Shown: one piece after another, positions 41,461-49,619 of the stretch | Layout: the number at the start of each line of letters is the position of its first letter | How positions within the stretch are numbered: the stretch's first letter is position 1 | NCBI GenBank assembly: GCA_029259635.1 | Contig: JAJDEU010000004.1 | Coordinates: 1 to 64,000 of the forward strand | Reading direction: 5' to 3' | DNA: 64,000 nucleotides | Origin: Planctomycetota bacterium | GTDB lineage: Bacteria; Planctomycetota; UBA1135; GCA-002686595 | Position numbers and translations under genes: made by a program | The notes under the pieces: generated by a model | Told to the model about the DNA's origin: nothing | The model's input: the letters and a program-made list of their open reading frames with translations, nothing else | Databases searched by the model: none

Positions 41461-41967
41461 ATGACCAGACTACGAGTAGTGGGGCGGCGTACACCACGTG
41501 GCTCGACGCTTCCCGGCGCCGCGCAGACCGCGCTGGACGTCCTCCCAGCAGGCGGGCAGCAGTTGTCTGCCACGCAGGTCCAGGCGTTCCTGAACGCCTC
41601 CGGCTACGTCCAACACGGCCCGGAGAGCCTGCGGCGGGTGATCGCCTCCGACGGGATCTGCCGAGACGCCGTGGACCCCGAGGAGTGGTTCCCGCTGCAG
41701 GACGAGGCCCGGTGCCCGGCGGATCACCCGCTGCGCGCCGAGGTGCGTGAGCTGGCCGCGACGATGTGCTGGGGCTGCCCGGTGCGTGGCGCGTGCTTGG
41801 CCCTGGCGCTGTCGGCCGCCGATGGGAACGCCGGGATCTGGGGCGGCCTGGGCTCCCAGGATCGGGCCGAGCTGCGACCGATGTGGGACACACTGCGTGC
41901 CCGCCTGGGCGCCGACGACGCCGCGCACGACGAGCAGCGGGCCGAGCGCACGGCAGGTGCGGCATGA
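41461..41967 (+). CDS. WhiB-family iron-sulfur regulator
   Basis: A 168-residue WhiB-like protein with a 60-residue N-terminal extension. The four cluster cysteines appear as C in GICRDAVDPEEWFP (about residue 67), then C-x2-C-x5-C in MCWGCPVRGAC (about 102-112), followed by the GIWGG turn (about 125) and a basic tail. It probably binds a 4Fe-4S cluster and works with the primary sigma factor to activate transcription of the transfer genes. It is the first gene of the operon that runs to traSA. A DNA-binding HTH-like stretch (LSATQVQAFLNASGYVQHGP) sits in the extension. ATG 41461 follows AGGAAAGGGG. Confidence 0.88.
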   Translation: MTRLRVVGRRTPRGSTLPGAAQTALDVLPAGGQQLSATQVQAFLNASGYVQHGPESLRRVIASDGICRDAVDPEEWFPLQDEARCPADHPLRAEVRELAATMCWGCPVRGACLALALSAADGNAGIWGGLGSQDRAELRPMWDTLRARLGADDAAHDEQRAERTAGAA

Positions 41968-42182
41968 ACGCGGCAATCTGCGCCAACCCGGCATGCCACA
42001 AGCCCATTGACCTCGCCGCAGCCCACGTGACGATCAGCCGCAGCATCGAGATCGAGGTTGAGGGCACAGTGACCGTCGCGGAATCCGAGGTACTGCACCG
42101 TCACCACCCGGCGTGCTTCGAGCAGGAGATCGCGCGAGCGCCCCGCAGGGTGCTCGTCGCCACCGGGGCGGGGCGCGACTGA
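41964..42182 (+). CDS. Small Cys/His protein, unknown
   Basis: A 72-residue protein starting MNAAICANPACHKPIDLAAA, with C-x4-C-H and a later HRHHPACF, enough for one zinc site. It overlaps whiB by four bases (ATGA) and the next gene by one. It has the look of a small zinc-ribbon protein of actinobacterial plasmids. No function is known. Confidence 0.65.
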   Translation: MNAAICANPACHKPIDLAAAHVTISRSIEIEVEGTVTVAESEVLHRHHPACFEQEIARAPRRVLVATGAGRD

Positions 42183-42430
42183 TGACCACCAGCATTGTGG
42201 GCGCCGACCGCCGATTCGTCGATCCGCTGGATCTGATCTGCCCGGGCTGCACCCGCCCGGTACAGCCCGAGCCGCCGGGTTGCTGGCCCGCCGAGGACGG
42301 CCTCCCGCGACCGGAGTGGTCGCACCTGGACGGCTCCGCCTTGTGCTGGCAGCTGTCCGGCGCGCTCGCCGAGCCGGTCGTGCGCGTGCGGCGCGCCCTG
42401 GGCGGAGTCAGCGGAGGTGGCGGCAGATGA
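42182..42430 (+). CDS. Small zinc-ribbon-like protein, unknown
   Basis: An 82-residue protein with LICPGCTRPVQPEPPGC (two Cys pairs) and a later HLDGSALCW, suggesting a zinc finger with ligands Cys-Cys-His-Cys. Start ATG 42182 shares a base with the previous stop and its own stop overlaps the next ATG. It belongs to the chain of tiny genes behind whiB. Function is unknown. Confidence 0.65.
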   Translation: MTTSIVGADRRFVDPLDLICPGCTRPVQPEPPGCWPAEDGLPRPEWSHLDGSALCWQLSGALAEPVVRVRRALGGVSGGGGR

Positions 42431-42750
42431 TCGAAACCAAGTTGGAGTCGACGACCACCTACTACACGGTGACGGGGCTCGGCCCGATGTGCGGCGGTCG
42501 CCGGTGTGGCATGCCGATCCGGTTCCTGCCCACCGAGGCGGCGATCAACTGCGGGTACCTCGGGGGGGACGGCCAGATCGACGCGGTAGTGACCGGGCCC
42601 GTGGTCAACCGGCGGGGACAGCGTCGAGTGAGTCGCCCGGGTGGGTTGCTGTTCGACGGCCCGGTCGAGGACTGGCCGCAGTGGCTGCGCGATCTGGCCG
42701 TGTACGGCCAGATTCCGCCAGCGCGGACGGCCGGTGCTGAGCGTGCCTAG
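42427..42750 (+). CDS. Small protein with Cys pair, unknown
   Basis: A 107-residue protein: TYYTVTGLGPMCGGRRCGMP, then AINCGYLGGDGQIDAVVTGP and an aromatic C-terminus (EDWPQWLRDLAVYGQIP). Three Cys in the first half may bind metal. ATG 42427 overlaps the previous TGA. Nothing further can be assigned. Confidence 0.6.
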   Translation: MIETKLESTTTYYTVTGLGPMCGGRRCGMPIRFLPTEAAINCGYLGGDGQIDAVVTGPVVNRRGQRRVSRPGGLLFDGPVEDWPQWLRDLAVYGQIPPARTAGAERA

Positions 42751-43471
42751 CCGGAACACAAGGGGGCGCGCACGGCAGCGGCGCCGCCATCGCGAAGTAG
42801 CCCCCCAGCCGGGACTCGCCCTGAGCGTCGCGGCCGCGCTCGTCGCGCTCACCTCCTGCGCCCCGATCCCGGCGGCGCAGGCTATGACCGCCGGCTCGGC
42901 GCCCTTGAGTACGCAGGCCGTGGTGGCCCTCGGCGGGCTGGCGGTGAAGGGCCGGGCGCCGAGGACCGGATACAGCCGCAACCAGTTCGGCGGCGGCTGG
43001 CGAGACCCTGACGGCAACGGCTGCAACGCCCGCCAGGACACCCTCGCCCGCCAGGCCGTTGCTGGCACCCAGCGCAGCTCCGGTACGCACCGCTGCGTCA
43101 CCTCAGCGGCCATCCTCGACCCGTACACGGGGGCACAGGTGCCCTCGACCGGCGCCGACATCGACCACGTCGTCGCCGAGGGCGACGCCTGGCAGACCGG
43201 AGCCCAGCAGCTCACCCGCACGCAACGCACCGCGTTCGCCAACGACCCACTCGGGCTGATCGCCACCGCCGCCCACCTCAACCGCGGCAAGGGCGACTCG
43301 AACGCGGCGAGCTGGTTACCGCCGCTCAAGACCTACCGCTGCGCCTACGTAGCCCGCCAGATCGCGATCAAACGCAAATACCGGCTGTGGGTCACCGCAC
43401 CCGAACGCGACGCGATGAACCGCGTCCTGACCACCTGCCCGCACCAAACGCTCCCAGCCGGAGGCCATTGA
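42743..43471 (+). CDS. Exported HNH/DUF1524-type nuclease lipoprotein
   Basis: A 242-residue protein. A very basic N-terminus (RGRARQRRRHREV) is followed by a hydrophobic stretch and lipobox-like LVALTSC (about residue 38), suggesting export and lipid anchoring. The mature part carries the HNH/DUF1524 core: ADIDHVVAEGDAWQTGA (about 140), NDPLGLIATAAHLNRGKGDS (about 170) and WLPP. Enzymes of this type (GmrSD C-terminal domain, secreted nucleases) cut DNA. A surface nuclease in a conjugation operon might process or exclude DNA. GTG 42743 is preferred; GTG 42734 is possible. Confidence 0.78.
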   Translation: MPSRNTRGRARQRRRHREVAPQPGLALSVAAALVALTSCAPIPAAQAMTAGSAPLSTQAVVALGGLAVKGRAPRTGYSRNQFGGGWRDPDGNGCNARQDTLARQAVAGTQRSSGTHRCVTSAAILDPYTGAQVPSTGADIDHVVAEGDAWQTGAQQLTRTQRTAFANDPLGLIATAAHLNRGKGDSNAASWLPPLKTYRCAYVARQIAIKRKYRLWVTAPERDAMNRVLTTCPHQTLPAGGH

Positions 43472-44307
43472 TGAACCAGGACAACACCTCCCGCAAGCGG
43501 TGGCCACTGCTCGTGCTCGCCGCCCCGGCGGCCGTCGCGATCTGGTCCGGATGGGTCGGGCTCGGGCAGATGTCCGGCTTCGGCGTCGTCCACCCGCTAC
43601 CCGGGATCGCCGACGAGCTCACGCTCAACTCGGCGATCACCCTGCCGATCGGAGTCGAGGCCTACGCCTCGCTCGCGTTGGGCACCTGGCTGTCCCCACG
43701 GCCGATGCCCGCCCGCGCGCGGCGGTTCGCCGCATGGTCAGCGCTGATCTCCCTCGGGCTGGGACTGCTGGGACAGGTCATCTACCACCTACTCACCGCC
43801 GCCGGCTGGGACAAAGCCCCCACTCCGGTCGTGGTGTTCGTGGCCTGCCTGCCCGTGCTCGTCCTGGGCGCCGGGGCCACCCTGCACCACCTCCTCGGCG
43901 AGGCCCCGGCAGCTGGCGGGGAGACCGCCAGCGCCGAGGCAGCGTCTCCAGGCCGCGCAGAAGACAACGAGGACGCCGGTGAAGACCCGGCAGGTCGCGG
44001 GGCCGCGCTGGTCACAGATGCGACCTCCCCGGCCGCCGCCGCGCGCGTGGACGTCGCCGCCGGCCTCGAACCGGCCACGGGTGACGGCGTCGGCTCAGTG
44101 ACGGTGGACGTGTCCGATCTGCTCGAACCCGGCCGCGAGGTCGCGGCAGGGCTGGATGCAGCCGGGGACAAACTGACCCGCCGCGCACTGGTCGAAGGGC
44201 TGCGCGAGCAAGGCCTGTCCTGCGGCACCGACCGGGCCACCGCGCTGCTCGCGGCGCTGCGCGGCGAGCGCACCGACCACATCGGCCACCTCGAGGTTGT
44301 CGGCTGA
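43471..44307 (+). CDS. DUF2637/Spd-like membrane protein
   Basis: A 278-residue protein with four membrane helices in the first 150 residues (WPLLVLAAPAAVAIWSGWVG; AYASLALGTWLS; ALISLGLGLLGQVIYHLL; VVVFVACLPVLVLGAGATL), an acidic Ala-rich linker and a C-terminal helix-turn-helix-like end (LTRRALVEGLREQGLSCGTD). This plan matches DUF2637 proteins found with FtsK/TraSA translocases on Streptomyces and AICE elements, thought to aid plasmid spread between hyphal compartments. It overlaps both neighbours by one base. Confidence 0.7.
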   Translation: MNQDNTSRKRWPLLVLAAPAAVAIWSGWVGLGQMSGFGVVHPLPGIADELTLNSAITLPIGVEAYASLALGTWLSPRPMPARARRFAAWSALISLGLGLLGQVIYHLLTAAGWDKAPTPVVVFVACLPVLVLGAGATLHHLLGEAPAAGGETASAEAASPGRAEDNEDAGEDPAGRGAALVTDATSPAAAARVDVAAGLEPATGDGVGSVTVDVSDLLEPGREVAAGLDAAGDKLTRRALVEGLREQGLSCGTDRATALLAALRGERTDHIGHLEVVG

Positions 44308-44600
44308 TGGCCGGGCACCGCAGAACCCTCGGCGAGCGCTCACCGGACGGATCACCACCACCGACCGCCGCCGAACGCGGCGCGGCGGCCGTGAAGGTCA
44401 AGCTGCAGGCCCGCTACGCCGAGGCGTCCGACGCACGAGCCCGGGTCGCCGTGGCCGTCGACTACGTGCGCGCCGCCGCCGCACGCGCCCGCCGGGTCGA
44501 CCCGACCCGCACCGAACACCTGCTGGAGGAGGCGGTGCGGCGGCTGCTGCGCACCGGGGACGAGCTGCTGGCCATCACCACACGAGGAGGATCCCGATGA
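44307..44600 (+). CDS. Small helical cytoplasmic protein, unknown
   Basis: A 97-residue protein, mostly helical and basic (AAAVKVKLQARYAEASDARA, then TEHLLEEAVRRLLRTGDELL). It shares one base with the previous gene and overlaps the next ATG by four. No motif is recognised; it probably interacts with the neighbouring membrane proteins. Confidence 0.6.
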   Translation: MAGHRRTLGERSPDGSPPPTAAERGAAAVKVKLQARYAEASDARARVAVAVDYVRAAAARARRVDPTRTEHLLEEAVRRLLRTGDELLAITTRGGSR

Positions 44601-45013
44601 GCACAACCACACCCGCCACCGGGGACCGCGCGGGCCCGAACCACCCCAGACCGGCCGAGCTGCCGCCCGGCCCCACCCGAGGCACGCTCACCGAACGGAT
44701 GCGCCACGGCATCGCCGAAACCGTGCGCAACGTCCGGTTCATCACCGACCGGCCGCCGTGCCTGATCGAGCACCTCAACTACGCCCGACGCGGGGAATGG
44801 AGCGAGGAACGTGAGGGCCCGGCCCGCCTGCTCGCCGAGGTGTACGCCTGGCTCGTCGCGATGCCGATCTCCGTCGTTGCCTACTTGATCGCCTGGTGCG
44901 CGGCCCGCCCCGGCCGGGTCCTCACCGCACTCGGGCTGTGGGTGGCGATCGCCAGCGCCCTCGCCCGGGTCCCCTTCGTGGGCGCGATCATCCCGAGCTG
45001 GAGCCACTGGTGA
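44597..45013 (+). CDS. Small two-helix membrane protein, Spd-like
   Basis: A 138-residue protein. Residues 1-75 are soluble (TLTERMRHGIAETVRNVRFI, CLIEHLNYARRGEWSEER). Then come two membrane segments (LVAMPISVVAYLIAWCAARP and VLTALGLWVAIASALARVPF). ATG 44597 follows GAGGAGG. It overlaps genes on both sides. Topology resembles small spread (Spd) proteins of actinomycete plasmids. Confidence 0.65.
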   Translation: MSTTTPATGDRAGPNHPRPAELPPGPTRGTLTERMRHGIAETVRNVRFITDRPPCLIEHLNYARRGEWSEEREGPARLLAEVYAWLVAMPISVVAYLIAWCAARPGRVLTALGLWVAIASALARVPFVGAIIPSWSHW

Positions 45014-45474
45014 CCGGCCAGGCGGTCGCCGGGGCCGGGTTGGTCGCGCTCGTGGCCGTGCTCGCAGGGACATGGCTGCGCTGGCACCGCGAAGCACCCA
45101 AGACCACCGCCGGCCTCTTCGCCACCGCCGGACTCGCCGTCGGTGACGTACTCGGCAGGCTCATCGCGGCCGCGCTGGCGAAGCTCCCGCCCACCCCGGC
45201 AGGGCTGTGGCTCTCACTGCTCCTGGCGGGCGTCCTCATCGCCGCGACCGTGGAGCTGGTCGTGAAAGGCATGTGGCCCCGGCGGGCCCGACCCCGCCAC
45301 TGGCACCCCTGGCTGGCCCTCGCCCTGCCCACCATCGCAATCGGCATCGGCGCACCGCTGATCGGGCCGCTGATGAGTGGCCTTGCCGCCGGAATCGGCG
45401 GTATCGGCACCGCCGTCATCCACACCGCCGCGACATCCCCCGCGACCACAACCCACAACCCGAGGAAGGAGTAA
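45010..45474 (+). CDS. Multispanning small membrane protein, Spd-like
   Basis: A 154-residue hydrophobic protein with about four helices (AGLVALVAVLAGTWLRW; LFATAGLAVGDVLGRLIAAA; LWLSLLLAGVLIAATVELVV; LALALPTIAIGIGAPLIGPL) and a Gly-rich end. The GTG start overlaps the previous stop. It probably works with the TraSA-type translocase. No family name can be given with certainty. Confidence 0.62.
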   Translation: MTGQAVAGAGLVALVAVLAGTWLRWHREAPKTTAGLFATAGLAVGDVLGRLIAAALAKLPPTPAGLWLSLLLAGVLIAATVELVVKGMWPRRARPRHWHPWLALALPTIAIGIGAPLIGPLMSGLAAGIGGIGTAVIHTAATSPATTTHNPRKE

Positions 45475-45478
45475 GTCG

Positions 45479-46564
45479 ATGGAGCTGATGATCCTGTTTG
45501 CCCTAGCGGTCTGGGCGTCGGCCGGACCCGTCGGCCACATGCGCAAGACCGAGCCGTTGCGCATCGCCGCCCGCCGCCAGTACAGCGCCCAGGCCCACGA
45601 GCGGCGGATGGCCCGAGTCGGCCGCCGAGGCGGGCGGCCCACAATCGCGGAAGCGATGAGTATCCGCATCGCCGAGCGCATCACCAACCCGCGCGGCGGA
45701 CCCGCCCGCACCGCGCTCACCGAGTGGTGGGCCGACTCCTGGCTCTGGGCCACCGAGCGTCGACGCTGGCGCCACGCCCGCGCCGCCGTAGGCCAGCTAC
45801 GACGCCAACGGGCCGCCCGGGCGGCCAAGCAGTGGGTGGCCGCCCGGTGGGCGCAGCGACGCGCTCAGGGCGCCCCCAAACGGCCGCGGAACGACCCCTG
45901 GGCCCGGGCCCGCACCCACCAGCCAGGGTTCACCACGGCCGAGGCAAGCCGGCCATGGCCATCGGGCGGCGACGAGGACATCGTCGATGCCGAACTCGTC
46001 GAGGAGGAGGACAACCAGCCCGCACAACCCTCCGGGCCTGGTGACAACCCGCGCCAGGCCACGGCCGGTACAGCCGGGGCAACGCCAACGGAGAGCACCG
46101 GCGCGGACGGCCCAAGACAGCCGGTACAGCCCAGCGACAACACATCCGGCAACGACAGATCCGACAACCCGACAGCCGAGAGCGACGACCTCGCCTCAGT
46201 CCACCCCATCCGACCCACCACCGACCACCAACCCACCAGGAAGGGCACTGTCATGACCATCCAGACCAGCGGAGAAACCCTCGACCCGGCCGCCGGCCGC
46301 GCCTTCGTCGACTCGGTCCGCCAGTCGACCGAACAGATCCGCAGCCAGGTTGAGCTCTCCCAAGCAACCCTCACCAGCCGGGGCATCAGCGGCGAGCCGA
46401 TCGAACACCTGGCGGCGGTACAGGAAGCGTTGAGCATGGTCGTGGCCACCTGCGAGCGAGTCATCCCCCACTTCGAGCGGCACCTCGGGATCCAGGACCA
46501 GGTCATGGCCGACCCGACGCTGGTCGGCGCGGTCCAGAACACCTACATCGGGCAGCGCTCCTAA
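45479..46564 (+). CDS. Anchored protein of the tra operon, unknown
   Basis: A 361-residue protein: one N-terminal membrane helix (LMILFALAVWASAGPVGHM), a long very basic helical region (ARRQYSAQAHERRMARVGRR to RRQRAARAAKQWVAARWAQR), an acidic disordered linker (DIVDAELVEEEDN) and an ordered last 105 residues (MTIQTSGETLDPAAGRAFVD, then QATLTSRGISGEPIEHLAAV). The C-terminal part starts with ATG in frame and might also be translated alone. ATG 45479 has a GAGGAAGGAG site. It precedes the TraSA-type gene, separated from it by a hairpin. Confidence 0.6.
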   Translation: MELMILFALAVWASAGPVGHMRKTEPLRIAARRQYSAQAHERRMARVGRRGGRPTIAEAMSIRIAERITNPRGGPARTALTEWWADSWLWATERRRWRHARAAVGQLRRQRAARAAKQWVAARWAQRRAQGAPKRPRNDPWARARTHQPGFTTAEASRPWPSGGDEDIVDAELVEEEDNQPAQPSGPGDNPRQATAGTAGATPTESTGADGPRQPVQPSDNTSGNDRSDNPTAESDDLASVHPIRPTTDHQPTRKGTVMTIQTSGETLDPAAGRAFVDSVRQSTEQIRSQVELSQATLTSRGISGEPIEHLAAVQEALSMVVATCERVIPHFERHLGIQDQVMADPTLVGAVQNTYIGQRS

Positions 46565-46587
46565 CCAAGGCAAGCCTGCCCCCCCAG

Positions 46588-46621
46588 GGTGGGCGCCCGC
46601 CCTCGCGGGCGGGTGCCCACC
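46588..46621 (+). terminator. Strong hairpin between the Spd genes and traSA
   Basis: GGTGGGCGCCCGCC pairs with GGCGGGTGCCCACC (one G-T pair) around a short loop. No U tract follows. It may stop or attenuate transcription into the translocase gene, lowering its expression relative to the small membrane proteins. Confidence 0.6.
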
Positions 46622-46658
46622 ACAACATCACCGACACCCACACGAGGAGGAGGCAGAA

Positions 46659-49007
46659 GTGGTAGTCAGGCGATCCGCGAACGCAGACACACAGGTACTC
46701 GCCGAGCTGGCCCGCCACCTCGTCGCCGCCTCTCAGACAGCGGCCGCCGCGACCGCCCAGGCCGCCCGGCCGCCGGCGGCCACGATCGCGAGACGCGACA
46801 CCGCCGAGATCGCCCGGGCACGGGCCAGCTGGGACCGCTCCATGCGCATCCAAGCCGGACACCACGCCCGCCGCCTGCCCTACCTGGCCACCGCCGCCAC
46901 CTACGGCGCCGGTTGGGGTGCCTTCGGTATCGCCGAGCTGGCCGAGGTCGCCGCCGGGCCGGCCGGCCACAACGGGGCCGTCGCCGGCATCGTCGGGCTG
47001 TGCGCGGCCGCGAGCGGAGTCCTACGGATCACCTACCGCCACGGCATCGCCCCACGCTGGCGGGCCCGCTGGTGGACCGCCGCGGCCGCCGCCAGCGGCT
47101 GGGTCAGCGTCGCGGCCGCCACCGGCCCCCACACCTGGTCCATGACCGCCGCGCTGGCCGCCGGAGCAACAGCAATCGCCGCCGGCTGGCAACGCGCCCA
47201 CGCCGTCCCCAACCCCAGCGAGCAGCCCGCACCCGCGCCAGCACCGGTCATCGAGACCACCGACGAGGCCGACCTCGGCGCGATCCTGGCCGAACGCTGG
47301 GCCGACCACATCGGCGCCAAAGACGGACCGCTGCCGGGGGCGATGCTCACCGGCCGCACCGACCTGCCCAACGTCATCCGCTGGATGGTGCAGACCCCGC
47401 CCGGGAAGTTCTCCTTCGACACCCTGCTCGGATCGCTGCCCCGGATCGCGGCCGGGCTGCGCCTCGGCCAAGCGAAAGTCGTGCTCGAACCGGACTCCGG
47501 CGACGAGTCCGTGGCCTGGCTGTCCGTGCTCACCCGCGACGAACTCGCCGAAGGCGTCCCCTACACCGGACCCCGATACTTCTCCGAGTCCGCCCGCGAC
47601 GGGCGGATCCCGGCCGGACCACACGCCGATGGCACCGGCTGGGCCGACTACGCCGCCGTGGACGGCGTCGGCTGCCGCAACGGCCTGGTCACCGGCGAAC
47701 CAGGCTCAGGCAAGTCCGCCTTCCTCGAGGTCATCGCCCTCGGCCTCACAGCCTCCGTCCGCTGGACAGTCCTGTTCGGCGACGGCGACCCCGGAGGAGG
47801 ATCCTCACCCCTGCTCAACCGGCTCGCCCACTGGGCCGGCGCCGGGCCCGACGCCGCCCTGGCACAACTCACGGCAATCGAGGAGCTGCTGGAGCTGCGT
47901 ACCGCGCTCAAAGCCACCCTCACCGCCGGGCCCGACGGCACACCCACCCCGATCACCGACCCCCGGCTGCAACTACCGCTGCGCGAGCTGCTGCCCAGTC
48001 CCGCCTTCCCCGGAGTCTGCTGGATCATCGACGAGCTCCACCGGCTCACCCAGGACGAGTGGCTCAAGAGCCAGAAATTCGGCGAGCGGCTGGAGAAGAT
48101 CGCCCGGATCGGCCGCAAGTACGGCATCGTCATGCTCGCCGGCACCCAGTCCCTGCTGGCCGACGACTTCGGCGGAAACACCAAGCTGAGGGCCTACCTC
48201 GCCGCCCGCAACAACTTCGCCTTCCGCAACGGCAACAAATCCGAGCAGCACGTCGTCGCCGGGCTGAAGATCGCCCCAGCCGCGCTGCCCACCGGAGGCG
48301 GCTACGCCTTCTCCACCGGCACCGGCCGGATCTCGATGCTGCGCGTGGCCTGGGCCCGCGACCTGAGCCCCTACCTCACCGAGTTGACCGACACCACCCT
48401 CGATCCGGACAGCGACCGGATCCTCGCCGCGCACCGCCCGCCCGAGGCAGCCGATCCCGCCGTCCTCTACGCCGACGCCATGGCGGTCCTACGGGCGAAA
48501 CGGACCGGGCACACCCACCACCCGGCCGGACCACCACCCGCCGCACCGCAGGCGCCGGACCACCCACACTCCCGTCCGGACCAGCTCGGAAACGGACCGG
48601 TCCAACCAGGCCTGGACGGCGTCATGATCCCGGCCGCACTCACCGTGCACAACGTCATCCCGATCCGCCCCCGACCCACCACCGTCGGTGGACCGGTCGA
48701 GACCGGCCACCACAGCGAGGACACGGCGGCCGCGCTCAGCGACACCCAGCGATGCGTCTACGACGCGCTGAACAGCCTCGGTTGGAAACAACTCGTCCGG
48801 ACCGGCCAGCTCGCCGACCTCACCGGCCTGCGCCCGCCGAGCGTGTCCAAAGCCCTCAACGTGCTCGTCGATCGCGGCCTAGCCGTCCGCAAAGGCCACG
48901 GCGAGTACCAAAGTGCCGCCGTCGCAGCCGAAGCCGCCGCCGCGACCAGCACAAACAACCCCACCCACGACGATGTGGGCGACGAGCTGGACGGCGAGGT
49001 CGGATGA
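46659..49007 (+). CDS. TraSA/TraB-type FtsK-like DNA translocase
   Basis: A 782-residue FtsK/SpoIIIE-family motor of the kind that alone transfers double-stranded plasmid DNA between actinomycete mycelia. Residues 69-187 hold about four membrane helices. The motor has Walker A GEPGSGKSA (about 346) and Walker B VCWIIDELHRL (about 452), then LAGTQSLLADDFGGNTKLR. The C-terminus (about 695-760) is a winged helix (GQLADLTGLRPPSVSKALNV) that in TraB reads 8-base clt repeats. The GTG start follows GAGGAGGAGG. A candidate clt repeat array was not found by eye nearby. Confidence 0.85.
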   Translation: MVVRRSANADTQVLAELARHLVAASQTAAAATAQAARPPAATIARRDTAEIARARASWDRSMRIQAGHHARRLPYLATAATYGAGWGAFGIAELAEVAAGPAGHNGAVAGIVGLCAAASGVLRITYRHGIAPRWRARWWTAAAAASGWVSVAAATGPHTWSMTAALAAGATAIAAGWQRAHAVPNPSEQPAPAPAPVIETTDEADLGAILAERWADHIGAKDGPLPGAMLTGRTDLPNVIRWMVQTPPGKFSFDTLLGSLPRIAAGLRLGQAKVVLEPDSGDESVAWLSVLTRDELAEGVPYTGPRYFSESARDGRIPAGPHADGTGWADYAAVDGVGCRNGLVTGEPGSGKSAFLEVIALGLTASVRWTVLFGDGDPGGGSSPLLNRLAHWAGAGPDAALAQLTAIEELLELRTALKATLTAGPDGTPTPITDPRLQLPLRELLPSPAFPGVCWIIDELHRLTQDEWLKSQKFGERLEKIARIGRKYGIVMLAGTQSLLADDFGGNTKLRAYLAARNNFAFRNGNKSEQHVVAGLKIAPAALPTGGGYAFSTGTGRISMLRVAWARDLSPYLTELTDTTLDPDSDRILAAHRPPEAADPAVLYADAMAVLRAKRTGHTHHPAGPPPAAPQAPDHPHSRPDQLGNGPVQPGLDGVMIPAALTVHNVIPIRPRPTTVGGPVETGHHSEDTAAALSDTQRCVYDALNSLGWKQLVRTGQLADLTGLRPPSVSKALNVLVDRGLAVRKGHGEYQSAAVAAEAAAATSTNNPTHDDVGDELDGEVG

Positions 49008-49339
49008 GACGCCCCGGACGCGCCTACCTGGTCCTGGTCAACGAGCGTGCCGAAGCAGTGTTCGCCGACCGCGCCGAAGCCCGCGACTACGCCGACGAAC
49101 ACGGCGACTGGGCCCAGGTCCTCATGCTTCCCTGGTGGCCAGCCGGGGCCTGGCGCTACGGCATCGCCACCGCCAACGCACACCACACCCGTCACGAGGC
49201 CATCCCCGCCGAGGTACTCCACGCCCAACACCAGCACACCCGGATCAGCCGCCGCTGCGCCGGCGCCGGCCTAGACCGACTCCACGTCGAGGGCCAGACC
49301 CGCTACTACTGCCCCCACTGCCAGGACCGCATCTACTAG
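49004..49339 (+). CDS. Small zinc-finger-like protein, unknown
   Basis: A 111-residue protein with an aromatic core (DWAQVLMLPWWPAGAWRYGI) and a C-terminal metal site suggested by RRCAGAG and YYCPHCQDRIY plus several His. ATG 49004 overlaps the translocase stop. Proteins like this follow traSA-type genes in actinomycete elements; function is unknown. Confidence 0.62.
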   Translation: MRRPGRAYLVLVNERAEAVFADRAEARDYADEHGDWAQVLMLPWWPAGAWRYGIATANAHHTRHEAIPAEVLHAQHQHTRISRRCAGAGLDRLHVEGQTRYYCPHCQDRIY

Positions 49340-49619
49340 CCACACCCGGCCATCCGTCGCCCAGGAGGGTGAAACCCGTTGCCCGACATTTCCCGCCCAC
49401 CCACCCCCGACCGCACAAGAAATTTCCCCATCGGGTACTCGCGCGTGCGCGCGCTGGCGCGCCTTGACCCTCAGCGGCCACCCCACCCGCTCCGAGGCGG
49501 GAAATTTCCCCGCCGGCATGCCGGCGACCGGACACGCCCCGGACGCAACATCACACCCGGGGGTGACGGGTCGGCGCGCCTCGCGAGTTCCCGCCGGACG
49601 AAACGGTAGACAGTTGCGC
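49340..49619. promoter_or_regulatory. Intergenic region with GAAATTTCCCC and perfect palindrome
   Basis: GAAATTTCCCC occurs at 49419-49429 and 49501-49511. The second copy is part of the near-palindrome GGCGGGAAATTTCCCCGCC (49496-49514), and a perfect 16-base palindrome CGCCGGCATGCCGGCG overlaps it (49511-49526). A -10-like TAGACA lies about eight bases before the next ATG. These look like operators for the small ribbon-helix-helix protein encoded downstream. Confidence 0.5.

Noticed and set aside
40514..41464. Plus-strand continuation of the 40223 frame
   Set aside because: It is the antisense of gntR; the protein sequence loses all ordered character after about residue 97.
40514..42067. 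Long minus-strand reading of the gntR frame (517 residues)
   Set aside because: The part beyond about 41263 lies antisense to whiB and across the operator palindromes, and has no regulator-like sequence.
46589..49339. 916-residue Arg-rich plus-strand frame over the traSA gene
   Set aside because: Out-of-frame shadow of the translocase; almost entirely Arg, Pro, His and Gly.
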